Source: Opitutaceae bacterium (GTDB taxonomy: Bacteria > Verrucomicrobiota > Verrucomicrobiia > Opitutales > Opitutaceae). Taken from it: a stretch of DNA of 45,063 nt. Each line of letters begins with the position of its first letter. Positions within the stretch are counted from its first letter, which is position 1. The stretch is from contig CANIXX010000003.1 in assembly GCA_947471115.1 (NCBI GenBank), positions 1-45,063 on the forward strand, written 5' to 3'. The notes under the pieces are model-generated. The model was not told the origin of the DNA, made no database searches, and saw only the letters and a list, made by a program, of their open reading frames with translations. Positions 29,201 to 38,176 of this stretch are shown here, one piece after another. Position numbers and translations under genes: made by a program.

Positions 29201-30330
29201 AACAGGGCGGATTCGGCTGGCTGGCTCTGATCAATGCCGCTCGGCACCAGGTAATCGCCAGGAATGACCGACCACGCGGAACTTCCCGGCGGCTGCCAGG
29301 CTACCGCAAAATGGCTGCTGCCAGCGCCTGCCTTATGCAGGACGCGCAGGGCGTACTGTTGGCCGGCGATGAGGTTAACCGTGATGGAGGAAACCTGCCC
29401 GGTTTGCCGGGTGTAGTCGTAGGGCGTGGTCGCGCTGGTAACCGTCGCAAGCTGCGTGTACGAGGCAGCGTCGATGGCGACGCCGGCGGTGGTACTAAGT
29501 TCAAGACTAACGGCATCGCCGCCGGAAACCGCAAAGCGGTAAGCTCCGCTCACCGCAGGCGCAAGGTATCCGCTCAGGCGGCAGCCGGAGTTCGGCGCCC
29601 AACTGGAGAGCACCGATTCACTGCGGGTGATCACCTCGCGGTAACTCGGCCTGTTGGATGTATAAGCCGTGGATGCGGTCAGATTGTTGATTGCCGTGCC
29701 GGGGACGTTCAACCACGCCTCCTTCATCAAACCACCGCGCTGCGGAGTAACGGCGGTCGGATATAGGCAGGCCCTCGGGATGACCTCGCGCAGCATCTGC
29801 GGGGTGGACCACTCCAGCTTTACCTCGGCCTGGCTAGTGAACTGCCTGTATTCAATCCGGATGGCATACCTGCGACCTGTCTCCAGCGGCAGGGCGCAGC
29901 GCAACTCCTTGGCAGAAGTGCTCACCGAGACGGTGCGCGAAGCGACGAGTTGGCCGTCAATCCAGATGCTCGCCGTATCATCCGCAGTAAGGTAAAAAGT
30001 ATAATAGCCACTCGCGGGGGGCTGAATTTGACCGCTCCAGATCGCCGAATAATTCGTCGCTGTGGCGATTCCGGTACCGGCTGGTACCGACGTGCCCCAG
30101 TTGAAATTTATTTGGGCGTCAACCCGCACCCCGACAGTAGGCGCGGTGAAGCTAGTATTATTGTAATACGAACCTGTTAAGCCTGTACCTTGTGCAAACA
30201 CCGGAAGCCCGGTTAACCAAGCAATATAGAAAATGAAGACAGTCAGGGAGTAACTGCCAAGGCGTAAGCAGGGAGAAGACATACGGGGGGGGGGTAACCG
30301 ACAGCTAAGGGGTAGTGCTGAGGCTTTCAA
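23224..30330 (-). CDS. Giant secreted protein: PA14-like domain(s), heparinase II/III / alginate-lyase-like region, many autotransporter-associated beta-strand repeats
   Basis: 2368 aa; GLTGSYYNNTSF...YYTFYLTADDTASIWIDGQLV (PA14), HPRLLASPERFAWLK...GNWNAVCNGANISGALAIG... (heparinase-like), repeated GTLTLTAANTYSGVNTITAGTLKL units, C-terminus SPSGLNAAQKAPSADPNGDGVNNLLAYALG. An alternative ATG at 30282 lies just downstream of a C10 tract. Confidence 0.85.
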   Translation of the reverse strand: MKASALPLSCRLPPPRMSSPCLRLGSYSLTVFIFYIAWLTGLPVFAQGTGLTGSYYNNTSFTAPTVGVRVDAQINFNWGTSVPAGTGIATATNYSAIWSGQIQPPASGYYTFYLTADDTASIWIDGQLVASRTVSVSTSAKELRCALPLETGRRYAIRIEYRQFTSQAEVKLEWSTPQMLREVIPRACLYPTAVTPQRGGLMKEAWLNVPGTAINNLTASTAYTSNRPSYREVITRSESVLSSWAPNSGCRLSGYLAPAVSGAYRFAVSGGDAVSLELSTTAGVAIDAASYTQLATVTSATTPYDYTRQTGQVSSITVNLIAGQQYALRVLHKAGAGSSHFAVAWQPPGSSAWSVIPGDYLVPSGIDQSQPAESALFDRLSSGHPRLLASPERFAWLKTQYQTVSPQSPFGLQLKKVITKANQYKTGADLLFINHPRGAIYAGRDLQERVCILAMAWHMTGDNTYAQRAWTDLNNLAATNWSTWVSTDNGLGYAELTLGMAFGYDWLYPYWTAAQRTTLLTALTSQGLAFSARSFNTNAWWLTTHGNWNAVCNGANISGALAIGNDDPVNAAQARRVLRQSIDSLQAWQDRVTIDNGGNVEGYWLYQTDNFVKAMALLEGCLGSDFGISTQRGVAEQGLYPIQNTGPSGFSFNVADNQSGGEEGCTWEMFWLARRFNRPAYAVHKRNTIDYTYYTGYPLAVLWWDESGTKADLAAIPMNSQFRGSAPNPDKLSCGEVTVMRQNRDADSTFVGLKGNSSVGGHAIWDAGSIVLDALGKRWIHKIGGDRYVYNDFNFDRSTLYSDRAEGGNTLVFSPSTTGARGGAGQTNTASPVIFWSIRPDGDRATSVVDLRPAYNDPAKNNCISVRRGVRMINGKRNVIVQDEIKRTDVAATYWFMHVQTSLTTFSTATTTTEPAPGQADSTGYFVRTGDGTVPDGTTVYTKTQSIIKAGVKTTTVTPYKWNVVTQVDIAADGKSVLLTQGADRLWGRILGTNTYKFTLRDAKAFVLSPPQNRDNSDFKKLTIQTTTTPNVTTTISVYFHPLRHGEAIPSDAALPAVETLDAWMTYANEAPVASPGVAMGPVTGPVDIDLRTLVTDGDSLPAQLSFAVSGAVQGGVTLLADGYTARFIPANAIVAAPSFTYTVTDAASGKTASATVAVAVTPTESIWTGQPSVGATAMWSNSANWKNGVPTGGASAQLDLFPSTSLQARTYLLQQDIAGLTCHALTLAGAGPASGQSTVTLAGSSLKLIPNKSLAPELALTAKGPGLAYTLNTPIALSSGLAISGNGTAEFRLAGAITGTGPLTKTGTSFPVLAAANTYTGLTTINAGGLVIAASGSLGSTASGSGTIVNAGASLLLAQAVNYSAPEALTIAGAGADGQFGALGVADTSTMAFSGPITLAGDSTISAGQGNLTLRGTLTQTAAGYTLTTASDGVLQLNGALSGGGSLYITSSTGQGVVGLAGANSYTGATWVQTGALSVQNSTALGVTSAGTVVENGAALQFQGDIAIGGEPLMITGSGIASGGVLRNLSGNNTFGGLITLGGATQINSDTVGSMLTLSNPGRITGAGFGLTVGGAGDTMINGVIGTGSGTLTKGGTGTLTLTAANTYSGVNTITAGTLKLTNFNAAGANVGLNAIQTANTVAGAAVLDLRSDVTGTFGPASGYNIQMAAPEAKLAINVDNTSTGANQTLKIGNIDSNGSQNYSVDITGAHGYRLAVGSLNQGYNRSTTLNPTTAALIVTTSVILASNAGTQGLYLSGTHSGSRIDGIISGGSATTTLYKQNSSTWLLSGVNTYLGKTAITGGTLLLSGKGTLGASTNALVLGGGALDLGGTTRTVAALTLTAAASDDTLKNGSLTGTSYSISNGSGTAIISANLNGTANLTKSGAGPLILSGVNNYTGTTSITSTGVLNAQNGSALGTIAAGTTVASGGVLQLQGGIVVGNEPITLAGGGISSTGALRNISGNNTYGGLITMSAASRIHSDSGTLYLSNPGSITGDTFNLTLSGSGDILIASSIATTSGTLTKDGTGSLTLYGTNTYTGLTNIAGGTLKLGATNTLPVTTVVDLGSSTVATSTSFDLAGFNQTLAGIKRTSTNATQVSMLTNSSVMPATLTLNQTVTTTFSGRVTGNLSLVKVGTGTLNLSGAANNYTGNTTVTGGVLAIGSSALNASSWVMLDAGTLSLTTAQTITALRLNGVWKPAGTYSSANGLGRITGSGALIVTTGGPNSFSFWINSPSGLNAAQKAPSADPNGDGVNNLLAYALGAASPVATATGLLPTVAYSGGHLTLTLRRIPALTDITLTIQSADSPTGPWEIAATSLAGNAFTASPNYQASETGTGLTRQVVITDRCNLSDPAKPSRFMRLQANLP
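24175..25905 (-). repeat. Duplicated ~140-aa beta-strand-repeat module (two copies, approx. 25905-25470 and 24610-24175)
   Basis: NSTALGVTSAGTVVENGAALQFQGDIAIGGEPLMITGSGIASGGVLRNLSGNNTFGGLITLGGA... versus NGSALGTIAAGTTVASGGVLQLQGGIVVGNEPITLAGGGISSTGALRNISGNNTYGGLITMSAA...; boundaries approximate. Confidence 0.75.
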
Positions 30331-30479
30331 ATTATCAGGTTGGGGGATCCATTGATAGTTACTTTAAGCCACTAAAATATGGATATTTGCGCAACCCCAT
30401 TACGCACCGCCTCATGCCCACCATCCGGAACATCTCCTCGAAATGGGCCAAGGACCCATCACTTATAACCGAGGTATTC

Positions 30480-30556
30480 TTGCGTGAAAAGCCATATCTA
30501 TTACGCAAAGCAGACTATCCCCCCCACCCTTCATATGGAATTATGCGATAAAGTTA
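30480..30556 (+). promoter_or_regulatory. Conserved upstream block, copy A
   Basis: TTGCGTGAAAAGCCATATCTATTACGCAAAGCAGACTAT...ATATGGAATTATGCGATAAAGTTA; aligns with copies B and C. Confidence 0.55.
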
Positions 30557-30801
30557 TTTTCATCCCCGCCGATACCCCTTATTTAATCAGCCGCATTCCG
30601 CTGGTTCACCCCACCCAAAATCTAGCCCGTGTGGTTTAAGTGTGCAGCCTTAACCTCATCGTCATCCTCTCGCTTAAGCTCATCTATTATTTACATTTTT
30701 AGACCTCGCGACAGCGGCAAAAAATTCAGATTTAAGAACCCAAAAATAAAATCTCATTCATTTAATAATAAACCAACAACAACACTCACTACCACCAAAT
30801 C

Positions 30802-32775
30802 ATGATGATTATAAACCGCCGCCTGTTACTTGGACTCGTTGCCACTGCCTTGATGCTAGCTCCGGCGAATTTTCTTGGCGCGCAGACGCCCGCTCCGAAA
30901 ACCGCAACGTTTCCTATTTTGTCCCCATTCCCTTATTCTGGGAATGCGCCGGCACCGAACGGCACGAAGCGCAAGCTGACTCTTGAAGAGGGGAAATTCA
31001 AAATTGATGGCCAACCGGTTTTGCTCATGGCCGGCGAAATTCATTTAATTCGGGTGCCACATGCAACATGGGAAACGCGTATTTTACAGGCCAAAGCGAT
31101 GGGGTTGAATTCGATGAGCGTTTACTTAATGTGGAACAGCATTGAAGCGGAAGAGGGGCAATTTGATTTTACTGGACAGAATGATGTGCGCCGATTCGCC
31201 GAATTGTGTCAAAAACATGGAATGTGGCTTCTTGTTCGTCCCGGACCCTATGTTTGTGCGGAGGTTGACTGGGGGGGGATTCCATACTGGCTTGGCACCA
31301 AAGATATCACAAAACTTCGCGGGGTTGATTTAACCAAGGAGGCCTATGATCGACGCTATATTAAAAAAGTTGGCGAGCAAATCGCCGGAATGGAGGCACA
31401 TGAAGGCGGACCGATTCTGATGGTGCAGATTGAAAATGAACATCGGTCGATTGATGATTACATGATTCAGCTGGAAAGGATTTTCCGTGAATCAGGTTTT
31501 GATGGGCAACTTTTCACGTGCGATCCTGGTATGAAATCATTTGACAAAGAGGTTGGCATTCCGGGGGTTTTAAGAGGGGTAAACGGGCTCACCAATGACG
31601 ACAAATTGCTTGCCCGCGCTCGCGAGCTTTCTGCCAAGGTCACTGGACATCCTGTTTTTTGCGCAGAAAGCTACACGTCATGGTTCGCGCGCTGGGGGAA
31701 GAAAATCCCACGCCGCGACTCGAGTTCCGAACTTAATCGCCTTCGTTGGTTATTGAAAAACGATGTGAGTTTTTGTTACTACATGTTCCATGGAGGGTCG
31801 AATTTCACTTACAACACCATGCCAACGGTGGTGACAAGTTATGACTATGATGCGCCGATTGACGAGGCAGGCCGGACCACCCCTAAATATTATGCATTAC
31901 GGGAGGCGATTTCACAACAGTTTGGTTTGACACTGCCTGATCCACCACCCGAGCCGAAGGTCATTACCATACCGCCCTTCACCGTTGAGCGCCAGGCATC
32001 CTTGATGGATCTGCTGACCGGGGTGCCTATCACCACGCCCGACGCTCCAAAAACCTTCGAACCCCTTGGTGTCGGTGGCGGATTTGTTCTTTACCGAAAA
32101 AAATTCCCCGAGGGTCTGCGCGGGACGCTGAATCTTTCCCATGCCAAGGACATGGCGCTGGTGATGATCAACGGCGAGCGCGTGGCATTCGTTCACCAGT
32201 TCCTCGAAAAGACGGATATGCAGGTATCGATTCCTGAAACCAAAGGTCCCGCCGTACTTGATATTCTCGTCCATAATCTGGGTCGTGACCGCGCGGTCAT
32301 GGAAGAAAAAAAGGGGCTGACATCCGCACCGTTGTTGGATGGCAAACCGCTCAAAGGGTGGGAAATGTATCCGCTCCCGCTTTTGGAAATGCCTACTAGT
32401 CAAAAAGGAAAGACCACCGGATCCGCCCCAGCGCTCTATCGGGGTACCTTCAAGCTTGCGGAGACCGGGGAGACTTTCTTGGACATGTCTAAGTTCCGGT
32501 TCGGGGTTGCCTGGGTGAATGGACATATTCTCGGGCGCCATTGGGATGCCGGTTCACCTCGGTCCCTATTCCTCCCAAGTTCATGGCAGAAGAAGGGGAT
32601 CAATGAGATCGTGGTGCTGGATATTCTTCCGTCTGCGGATAACAAAATCCCCATCAGCGGCACCGAGCGTCTCATAGAAATCAAACCCCAAGCATTCAAG
32701 CGTGACATCAAAGTAACCGCCGATGCCATCGTTGATGAAACCGTCACGCCGAACACCACCCCGGTGAATCAATAA
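30802..32775 (+). CDS. Glycoside hydrolase family 35 beta-galactosidase-like, secreted
   Basis: KFKIDGQPVLLMAGEIHLIRVPHATWETRILQAKAMGLNSMSVYLMWNSIEAEEGQFDFTG, LLVRPGPYVCAEVDWGGIPYWL, MVQIENE. Confidence 0.9.
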   Translation: MMIINRRLLLGLVATALMLAPANFLGAQTPAPKTATFPILSPFPYSGNAPAPNGTKRKLTLEEGKFKIDGQPVLLMAGEIHLIRVPHATWETRILQAKAMGLNSMSVYLMWNSIEAEEGQFDFTGQNDVRRFAELCQKHGMWLLVRPGPYVCAEVDWGGIPYWLGTKDITKLRGVDLTKEAYDRRYIKKVGEQIAGMEAHEGGPILMVQIENEHRSIDDYMIQLERIFRESGFDGQLFTCDPGMKSFDKEVGIPGVLRGVNGLTNDDKLLARARELSAKVTGHPVFCAESYTSWFARWGKKIPRRDSSSELNRLRWLLKNDVSFCYYMFHGGSNFTYNTMPTVVTSYDYDAPIDEAGRTTPKYYALREAISQQFGLTLPDPPPEPKVITIPPFTVERQASLMDLLTGVPITTPDAPKTFEPLGVGGGFVLYRKKFPEGLRGTLNLSHAKDMALVMINGERVAFVHQFLEKTDMQVSIPETKGPAVLDILVHNLGRDRAVMEEKKGLTSAPLLDGKPLKGWEMYPLPLLEMPTSQKGKTTGSAPALYRGTFKLAETGETFLDMSKFRFGVAWVNGHILGRHWDAGSPRSLFLPSSWQKKGINEIVVLDILPSADNKIPISGTERLIEIKPQAFKRDIKVTADAIVDETVTPNTTPVNQ

Positions 32776-33174
32776 GGATCGCACAACGATTCAGTTTAAT
32801 ATTGCAGCGAGGCGTCCCCTGCCGGGAGGGGGAGCCTTTCAGTTTCTGGAGAGCGACTAGTTCCCACTGTATAAATATATAAATCGGCCAAGGAAAACAC
32901 CCACCATTATATGCTTTAATTTTATATGCCTAAAGGTTATCTCGTATTAGGTACCTTATACCGCGCGTGATATAGAGTTAAAATGCGGCCCAAAGCACTA
33001 CGTCCCGACGCAGCAGTTACACGAGCCGTTGTCCTGAAATCTGAATGAGCCCCACGTTTAGCCCCCAAATTGCAGATAATTTAATGCGTAATTCCAGTAC
33101 CTGCGCCCCTCGCCACAATCCGGAACTTCTTCTCGAAAGCAGCCGGGGATCGACCAAGTTAACCCGATGCATCC

Positions 33175-33252
33175 TTGCGTGAAAAACCACATCAATTTCG
33201 CAATGAACGCTATTCGCGAGCCACGTAATGTATGATCATGAAAGCATAGTTA
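33175..33252 (+). promoter_or_regulatory. Conserved upstream block, copy B
   Basis: TTGCGTGAAAAACCACATCAATTTCGCAATGAACGCTATTCGCGAGCCACGTAATGTATGATCATGAAAGCATAGTTA. Confidence 0.6.
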
Positions 33253-33357
33253 TTGCCGTCTGCGCCACCCGTATTCACTCAGCAAATCCCTACCCCAAAA
33301 ATCCATTCCGGTTTGCTTGATTCAGTAACCACGGTTCCCCCAAACCACCCCACTCCC

Positions 33358-34836
33358 ATGTTCCGTTCCGAAAAATTAATAAATAAACAAAAATCCCCTA
33401 TAAACACAAAAACCAGGACGCGAACCTTGGGGCTCATCGCCGCGCTTGCGCTCGGCCTCGCTCCGTTCGCCAGCGGAAACGCCGCGCAGGCCGACCTCGC
33501 GCTCAGTTGGCCCGAAGTGAGTCGCCCTCCACTATTTTCTAGAGGCCAACGCATTGGCTGCATCGGGGATAGCATAACCCGCCCGGGACAGTATATTACT
33601 TACCTCTATGATTATTACGTTACCCGCCTACCCGATCAGCCCATTCGCCTTTATAATCTAGGCATAGGCGGTGATACGCTCAAGGAAGTGCTGGCCCGCT
33701 ACGACGATGACATCCGCGCGATTCCACTTGATAGTGTAATGATCCTGATGGGCATGAACGATGCCGCCCGGGGAGCGTATACAGCCGACTCTGAAAACAA
33801 CCCATCCCTGCTCGCGCGACGCACGTCTGACCGTGCCGGCTTTGACAACCGACTCACCACCCTGATCGGCCGACTCAAGACGGATAATATCGCTCCGATC
33901 CTTTGCACACCGACTTGCTATGATGAAACCACAGTATCTAAATACGAACTTATTCCTAAGGCAAATCGGGCGCTTCAGTCGCTCGCCGAAGTGCTGAAGA
34001 TCCGCGCACTCGCGGACAATCTCCCCCTGATTGAACTCAACGAGCCACTCTTAGCCGCCAACGCTTCCCTGCAAACCAACAGCCAAACCACTTCGATCAT
34101 AGGCGGGGACCGAGTCCACCCCCTGAATAGCGGCCAAGCCATCATGGCTTGGGCGATTCTTCGGCAGCAGCAAGCCCCGAAAGAGATTGCCGAAGTAATA
34201 ATAGACGCCCGAGCACAACGCACCTTGTTGATGCGCGGCTGTGAAGTTTCGGCGCTCTCCATACAACCCAATGAGATTAGCTATAATTACCAGCCCAAAT
34301 CCCTTCCGCTACCACGCGATCATGGCTGGGCCGTCGCGGCCTCCTGCACCACGCTGACACGCGACTTCAACCAAGAATTGCTGAAGATCAACTCATTGGC
34401 CGATGGCGTATGGCTGCTTAAAATCGGAGAGATTGAAGTCGGCCAATTTACCTCTAGCCAACTGGCCGAGGGAATAAACCTAGCCAACCAAAAAAACACC
34501 CCGCAACTCCAGGCTGCCGATCATATTCATGAGCTAAATCTCGCCCGCAGTAAAATCGAATCAAAAATCCGAGGAGTTCACTATATAGAAAAAGTGGCCA
34601 AAATCCCCAGCGGGGCAAAAGAAGATGTCTGGCAAAAAAAAATCGCAAACTACCTAGAATCTGCGAACTACAAAAATCTTCCGGAAACCAATTACTTCCG
34701 AACCGAGGCCAATCAGTATGTACAGAACAAATCAGACCTTGGGAAACTATTCGAAAAACTAGAGACCGCCACCCAAAATATGTACGCAGCTTTTCCCCGA
34801 ACAGCTTGGCCAGTACGGCTTATAAAAGCCCCCTAG
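33358..34836 (+). CDS. SGNH/GDSL hydrolase family protein, secreted
   Basis: ORF opens at 33253; ATG 33358 gives MFRSEKLINKQ...LGLIAALALGLAPFASGNAAQA signal peptide; GQRIGCIGDSITRPGQ, LYNLGIGGDT, MNDAARGAY, DRVHPLNSGQAIMA. Confidence 0.85.
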   Translation: MFRSEKLINKQKSPINTKTRTRTLGLIAALALGLAPFASGNAAQADLALSWPEVSRPPLFSRGQRIGCIGDSITRPGQYITYLYDYYVTRLPDQPIRLYNLGIGGDTLKEVLARYDDDIRAIPLDSVMILMGMNDAARGAYTADSENNPSLLARRTSDRAGFDNRLTTLIGRLKTDNIAPILCTPTCYDETTVSKYELIPKANRALQSLAEVLKIRALADNLPLIELNEPLLAANASLQTNSQTTSIIGGDRVHPLNSGQAIMAWAILRQQQAPKEIAEVIIDARAQRTLLMRGCEVSALSIQPNEISYNYQPKSLPLPRDHGWAVAASCTTLTRDFNQELLKINSLADGVWLLKIGEIEVGQFTSSQLAEGINLANQKNTPQLQAADHIHELNLARSKIESKIRGVHYIEKVAKIPSGAKEDVWQKKIANYLESANYKNLPETNYFRTEANQYVQNKSDLGKLFEKLETATQNMYAAFPRTAWPVRLIKAP

Positions 34837-35089
34837 TTTTCAGCGCAACGGATCGCCTTTTTATGACTGTGCAACCCAGCTCCTCCCGTTATACGCCTGA
34901 GCTATCCACTTCTAAATTTAAGTATAACACCGTGGTGAAAACTTAAGGGGCCACTAAAAAAGCCAAACAAAGAGGGGCGGTATGGTCATTTAATCGCTCT
35001 ACTTCTTTATCCATAAAATATCGTTCGATTCCGAAGTCCACGGAGCTCGCGTCGGCTTTAATCCGAGCAACTTCCATGCATTCATTTCA

Positions 35090-37030
35090 ATGAAAACACA
35101 CAAGCTATTCACCAAAATTCTCCGGCTTACATTGAAGATTAGCTGGATACTCGGATTCGGGTCGAACTTGCTCGGCGCTGCAAGCGCGGCCGCTCCGCAA
35201 CTGCTGAGTCCGCCCCATCGCATGGAAATGACCGATGTAGCGGCATTCTTCTCCTGGTCAAAAGTCGCAGACTGCGCCAACTTCGAGCTACAAATCGCTC
35301 GAGATTATAACTTTAAAAACATATACAAAGAGGTAAAAACCGAGAACAAGGGATACCGCCCCAATAGCTACTTCCCTAAGGACCTGTTGCCGCCGGGGAT
35401 CTATTTTTGGCGGGTGCGTGCGGTGCTGGACGGCAAACCTGGCACCTGGTCCGAACCCTCTGGATTTCGAGTGAACGACCTGCATCTAAAAAAAAACGAA
35501 TTGATCCGCACGATCAGTCCGCAAACGCCGCTCTTTTTAATGCGCAACCGCGCATGGGATCCACGCAAGTCGACAAAAAGTCTCCAGCAAATCATTCCGC
35601 CTCACCTGCAGCAGGTGATCATCGTTGACGACACGTCGATGGCCTCCGATCAGGTCTTCGATCGAGCCAAGAAATACCAAGAGAGCGGGGTCGACTTTGT
35701 AATCTGGAATGATCGAGGCCAAGTCTCGCTGGCAACCATTGAATATATTTTTCAAAACTATAGTCACTGTATCGGCACGGCCGAAGGCGAACATTTTAGC
35801 GGCATGTATTGGGAGCGTGGACCGGAAGGTAATCTGGCCGAACTCGACTACATCCATCGCGCATGGACATTATGCGCGAAATACGGTCGATTTTACTTTT
35901 TCGCAGATGGTGATAACGGTCATTACCGCTGGCCAGTTTTTGCGCAAAAGGAGAAGGAAAGACTTAAAACCTACCGGCGTAATGTAGTATTGATGTTCAA
36001 AACCACCAATGGCGATGTCGCACTTCATTCCTATGGCGCGGTAGCAGGACTGCTGGCGCGCGGTATGACCGAAAACTCTGGTATATGGGTAGACGAATGG
36101 ATCTGGCCCATCGCCGGATTTGGCAAACTCGGCGAAACCATTCCACCCGATCAGATTTGGTCAAATAGACGCAAAGTCGGCACCAAGCAGTGCCCGTGGA
36201 TTTATGATATCCAGATGTGGCTTATGGGTATCGTCTCCGGCTCGACTGTCTTTCACCTTGAATCCGCCCATCAATGGACTGGTGACGGCAGGCCGTCGCG
36301 GCAATATACGCGGATCTTTCTACCCTTCGTAAAGGCAGTGGTGGAGCGCCAACTCATTCCTTCGCGCCAAGCTTTTTTCGCAAGCCTCAAACTCGCCGTG
36401 ATCACCGATCCAAAAAGCACAGAGGGTAAGCATGCAAAGCGTTACACCGGCGGCTTTGCCTACCTCAATGAGCTCTATAAAATTAAAGACACTGGCGACC
36501 GAGAATTCATTCCCAATGACAGTCGCTATGGAATCGTCTGCCTACTGCCGGCCCAAGCGACCGACCTGAGTGTCAGTCCGCGTATCTTGCCTCAATCCGA
36601 ATTATCGGACCCTATCAAGGCCAAGGAAATATTTGATCGCAACTATCCGCTGAGGTTCACCGGCGATGCGTTTATGTGGGAATGCGATGGCACTGTCATT
36701 ATTACTAATTCAAACGAAAACCAGGACATAGCCCAACGTTTCACGATGCCCATTGAGCAGAATATAATTCGTGAAATCAGTGGCGAAATCGGTGTTCACC
36801 AATATCTCATTGGAAAACTGTCAAAGGATGGCAAAAGTTTTTGGTTTCAAGCCAATGGGGAGTACCCTGATCGCACGTTTAAGATAACCTTGGCCTGTAC
36901 GGATAAGCCTAATGTGCTGGTCACACCCTCCACCGCCGCCAAGGAGATACACTGGAATGCCGATAGCCGCAGTTTACAACTCAGTCTCTCTAACGCCGAG
37001 GGTGCGGTTGAAGTTAATATTAAAAACTAA
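35090..37030 (+). CDS. GH98-like glycoside hydrolase with N-terminal FN3-like domain
   Basis: 646 aa; N-terminal Ig/FN3-like (RMEMTDVAAFFSWSKVADCANFELQIARD...YFWRVRAVLDGKPGTWSEPSGFRV); then LIRTISPQTPLFLMRNRAWDPRKSTKSLQQIIPPHLQQVIIVDDTSM resembling the GH98 catalytic domain start. Confidence 0.6.
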   Translation: MKTHKLFTKILRLTLKISWILGFGSNLLGAASAAAPQLLSPPHRMEMTDVAAFFSWSKVADCANFELQIARDYNFKNIYKEVKTENKGYRPNSYFPKDLLPPGIYFWRVRAVLDGKPGTWSEPSGFRVNDLHLKKNELIRTISPQTPLFLMRNRAWDPRKSTKSLQQIIPPHLQQVIIVDDTSMASDQVFDRAKKYQESGVDFVIWNDRGQVSLATIEYIFQNYSHCIGTAEGEHFSGMYWERGPEGNLAELDYIHRAWTLCAKYGRFYFFADGDNGHYRWPVFAQKEKERLKTYRRNVVLMFKTTNGDVALHSYGAVAGLLARGMTENSGIWVDEWIWPIAGFGKLGETIPPDQIWSNRRKVGTKQCPWIYDIQMWLMGIVSGSTVFHLESAHQWTGDGRPSRQYTRIFLPFVKAVVERQLIPSRQAFFASLKLAVITDPKSTEGKHAKRYTGGFAYLNELYKIKDTGDREFIPNDSRYGIVCLLPAQATDLSVSPRILPQSELSDPIKAKEIFDRNYPLRFTGDAFMWECDGTVIITNSNENQDIAQRFTMPIEQNIIREISGEIGVHQYLIGKLSKDGKSFWFQANGEYPDRTFKITLACTDKPNVLVTPSTAAKEIHWNADSRSLQLSLSNAEGAVEVNIKN

Positions 37031-37106
37031 GGCCCCACTCCTTGCAGGCACAGGACCTTTCACCACTCAGCCCTTTCAATTCGTTTAGGCTGGTCAACCA
37101 AATCCT

Positions 37107-38042
37107 ATGAATTACCACACCCTCGGTGCCACTGGCGTTAAAGTCTCAGCCCTCGCCTATGGCGGCTCCTCGCTCGGATCCGTATTTCACGATATCGACG
37201 AATCCGAGGGTATCCGCTCGGTTCATGTCGCCCTTGATCACGGCATAAACCTGATCGACACCGCGCCCTATTACGGTGCAACCAAAGCCGAGACGGTTCT
37301 CGGCAAAGCGCTCCAAGGCATTGCCCGCGACCGCTACATCCTCGCCACCAAGGTTGCCCGTTACGGCCCAACCATCGCCGACTTCGATTTCTCCGCGGCC
37401 CGTGTCACCCGCAGCGTGGACGAGAGCCTTGCGCGCATCGGCGTGGATTACATCGATTTTATTCAAGTCCACGACATGGAATTCGGCGACATCAACCTGA
37501 TTGTTAATGAAACCATCCCCGCACTGCGTAAGCTACAAGCTGCGGGCAAAGTCCGCTTTGTGGGTATCTCATGTCTGCCCGTACGCCTGTTCAAAGCCGT
37601 GATGGACCGCGTGGCGGTGGACCAGATCCAGAGCTACTGCCACTACTGCCTTAATGACACCGCGCTGGCGGACCAGTTGCCCTACTTTAAGGCGAAGGGC
37701 GTTGGCATCTTCAACTCCGCCCCGTTGGCGATGCGACTCTTGAGCAACGAAGGACCGCCCGCTTGGCACCCCGCTCCCGCCGCTCTCGTGGCGAAATGCG
37801 CCAAGGCTTCCGCGCTTTGCATATCCCGAGGGTCCGACTTGGCAAAACTCGCGCTCCAATACGCGATGGCGAATCCCGAAATCCATACCCACGTCGTCGG
37901 CACCGCCAGTCCGGACCGCGTCCTGCAAAACCTCGCCGACGCCGCCGCGCCGCTCGATGAGGCCTTGCTCGAGGACGTCCTCGCGATCCTTGCACCCGTC
38001 CACAACCTCACTTGGCCCTCCGGTCGGCCGGAAAACAACTAA
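37107..38042 (+). CDS. Aldo/keto reductase, L-galactose dehydrogenase-like
   Basis: YHTLGATGVKVSALAYGGSSLGSVF; IDFIQVHDMEFGDINLIVNETIPALRKLQAAGKVRFVGISCLPV; SYCHYCLNDTALADQLPYFKAKGVGIFNSAPLAMRLLSNEGPPAWHPAP closely resembles plant L-GalDH. Confidence 0.85.
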   Translation: MNYHTLGATGVKVSALAYGGSSLGSVFHDIDESEGIRSVHVALDHGINLIDTAPYYGATKAETVLGKALQGIARDRYILATKVARYGPTIADFDFSAARVTRSVDESLARIGVDYIDFIQVHDMEFGDINLIVNETIPALRKLQAAGKVRFVGISCLPVRLFKAVMDRVAVDQIQSYCHYCLNDTALADQLPYFKAKGVGIFNSAPLAMRLLSNEGPPAWHPAPAALVAKCAKASALCISRGSDLAKLALQYAMANPEIHTHVVGTASPDRVLQNLADAAAPLDEALLEDVLAILAPVHNLTWPSGRPENN

Positions 38043-38111
38043 GCCCGCACTTACCGCCCCGTAACGTTACGCCAACCATCGTAGAGCGGCCCTTACCCGC
38101 TTAAAAAATCA

Positions 38112-38136
38112 GCCCGAGGTATTAGATACCTCGGGC
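38112..38136. terminator. Bidirectional intrinsic terminator-like hairpin
   Basis: aaaaaatca-GCCCGAGGTAT-TAG-ATACCTCGGGC-caaatttt, perfect 11-bp stem between convergent genes. Confidence 0.8.
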
Positions 38137-38176
38137 CAAATTTTGTATGAGTGCGCCAGCAGTGAGCGACTCGTGT

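Noticed and set aside
31912-32541. 209-aa minus-strand ORF
   Set aside because: Antisense to the GH35 gene, which has clear catalytic motifs.
32800-32860. Possible terminator gtcccctgccgggaggggga after GH35
   Set aside because: Short weak stem without U-tract; not distinguishable from chance.
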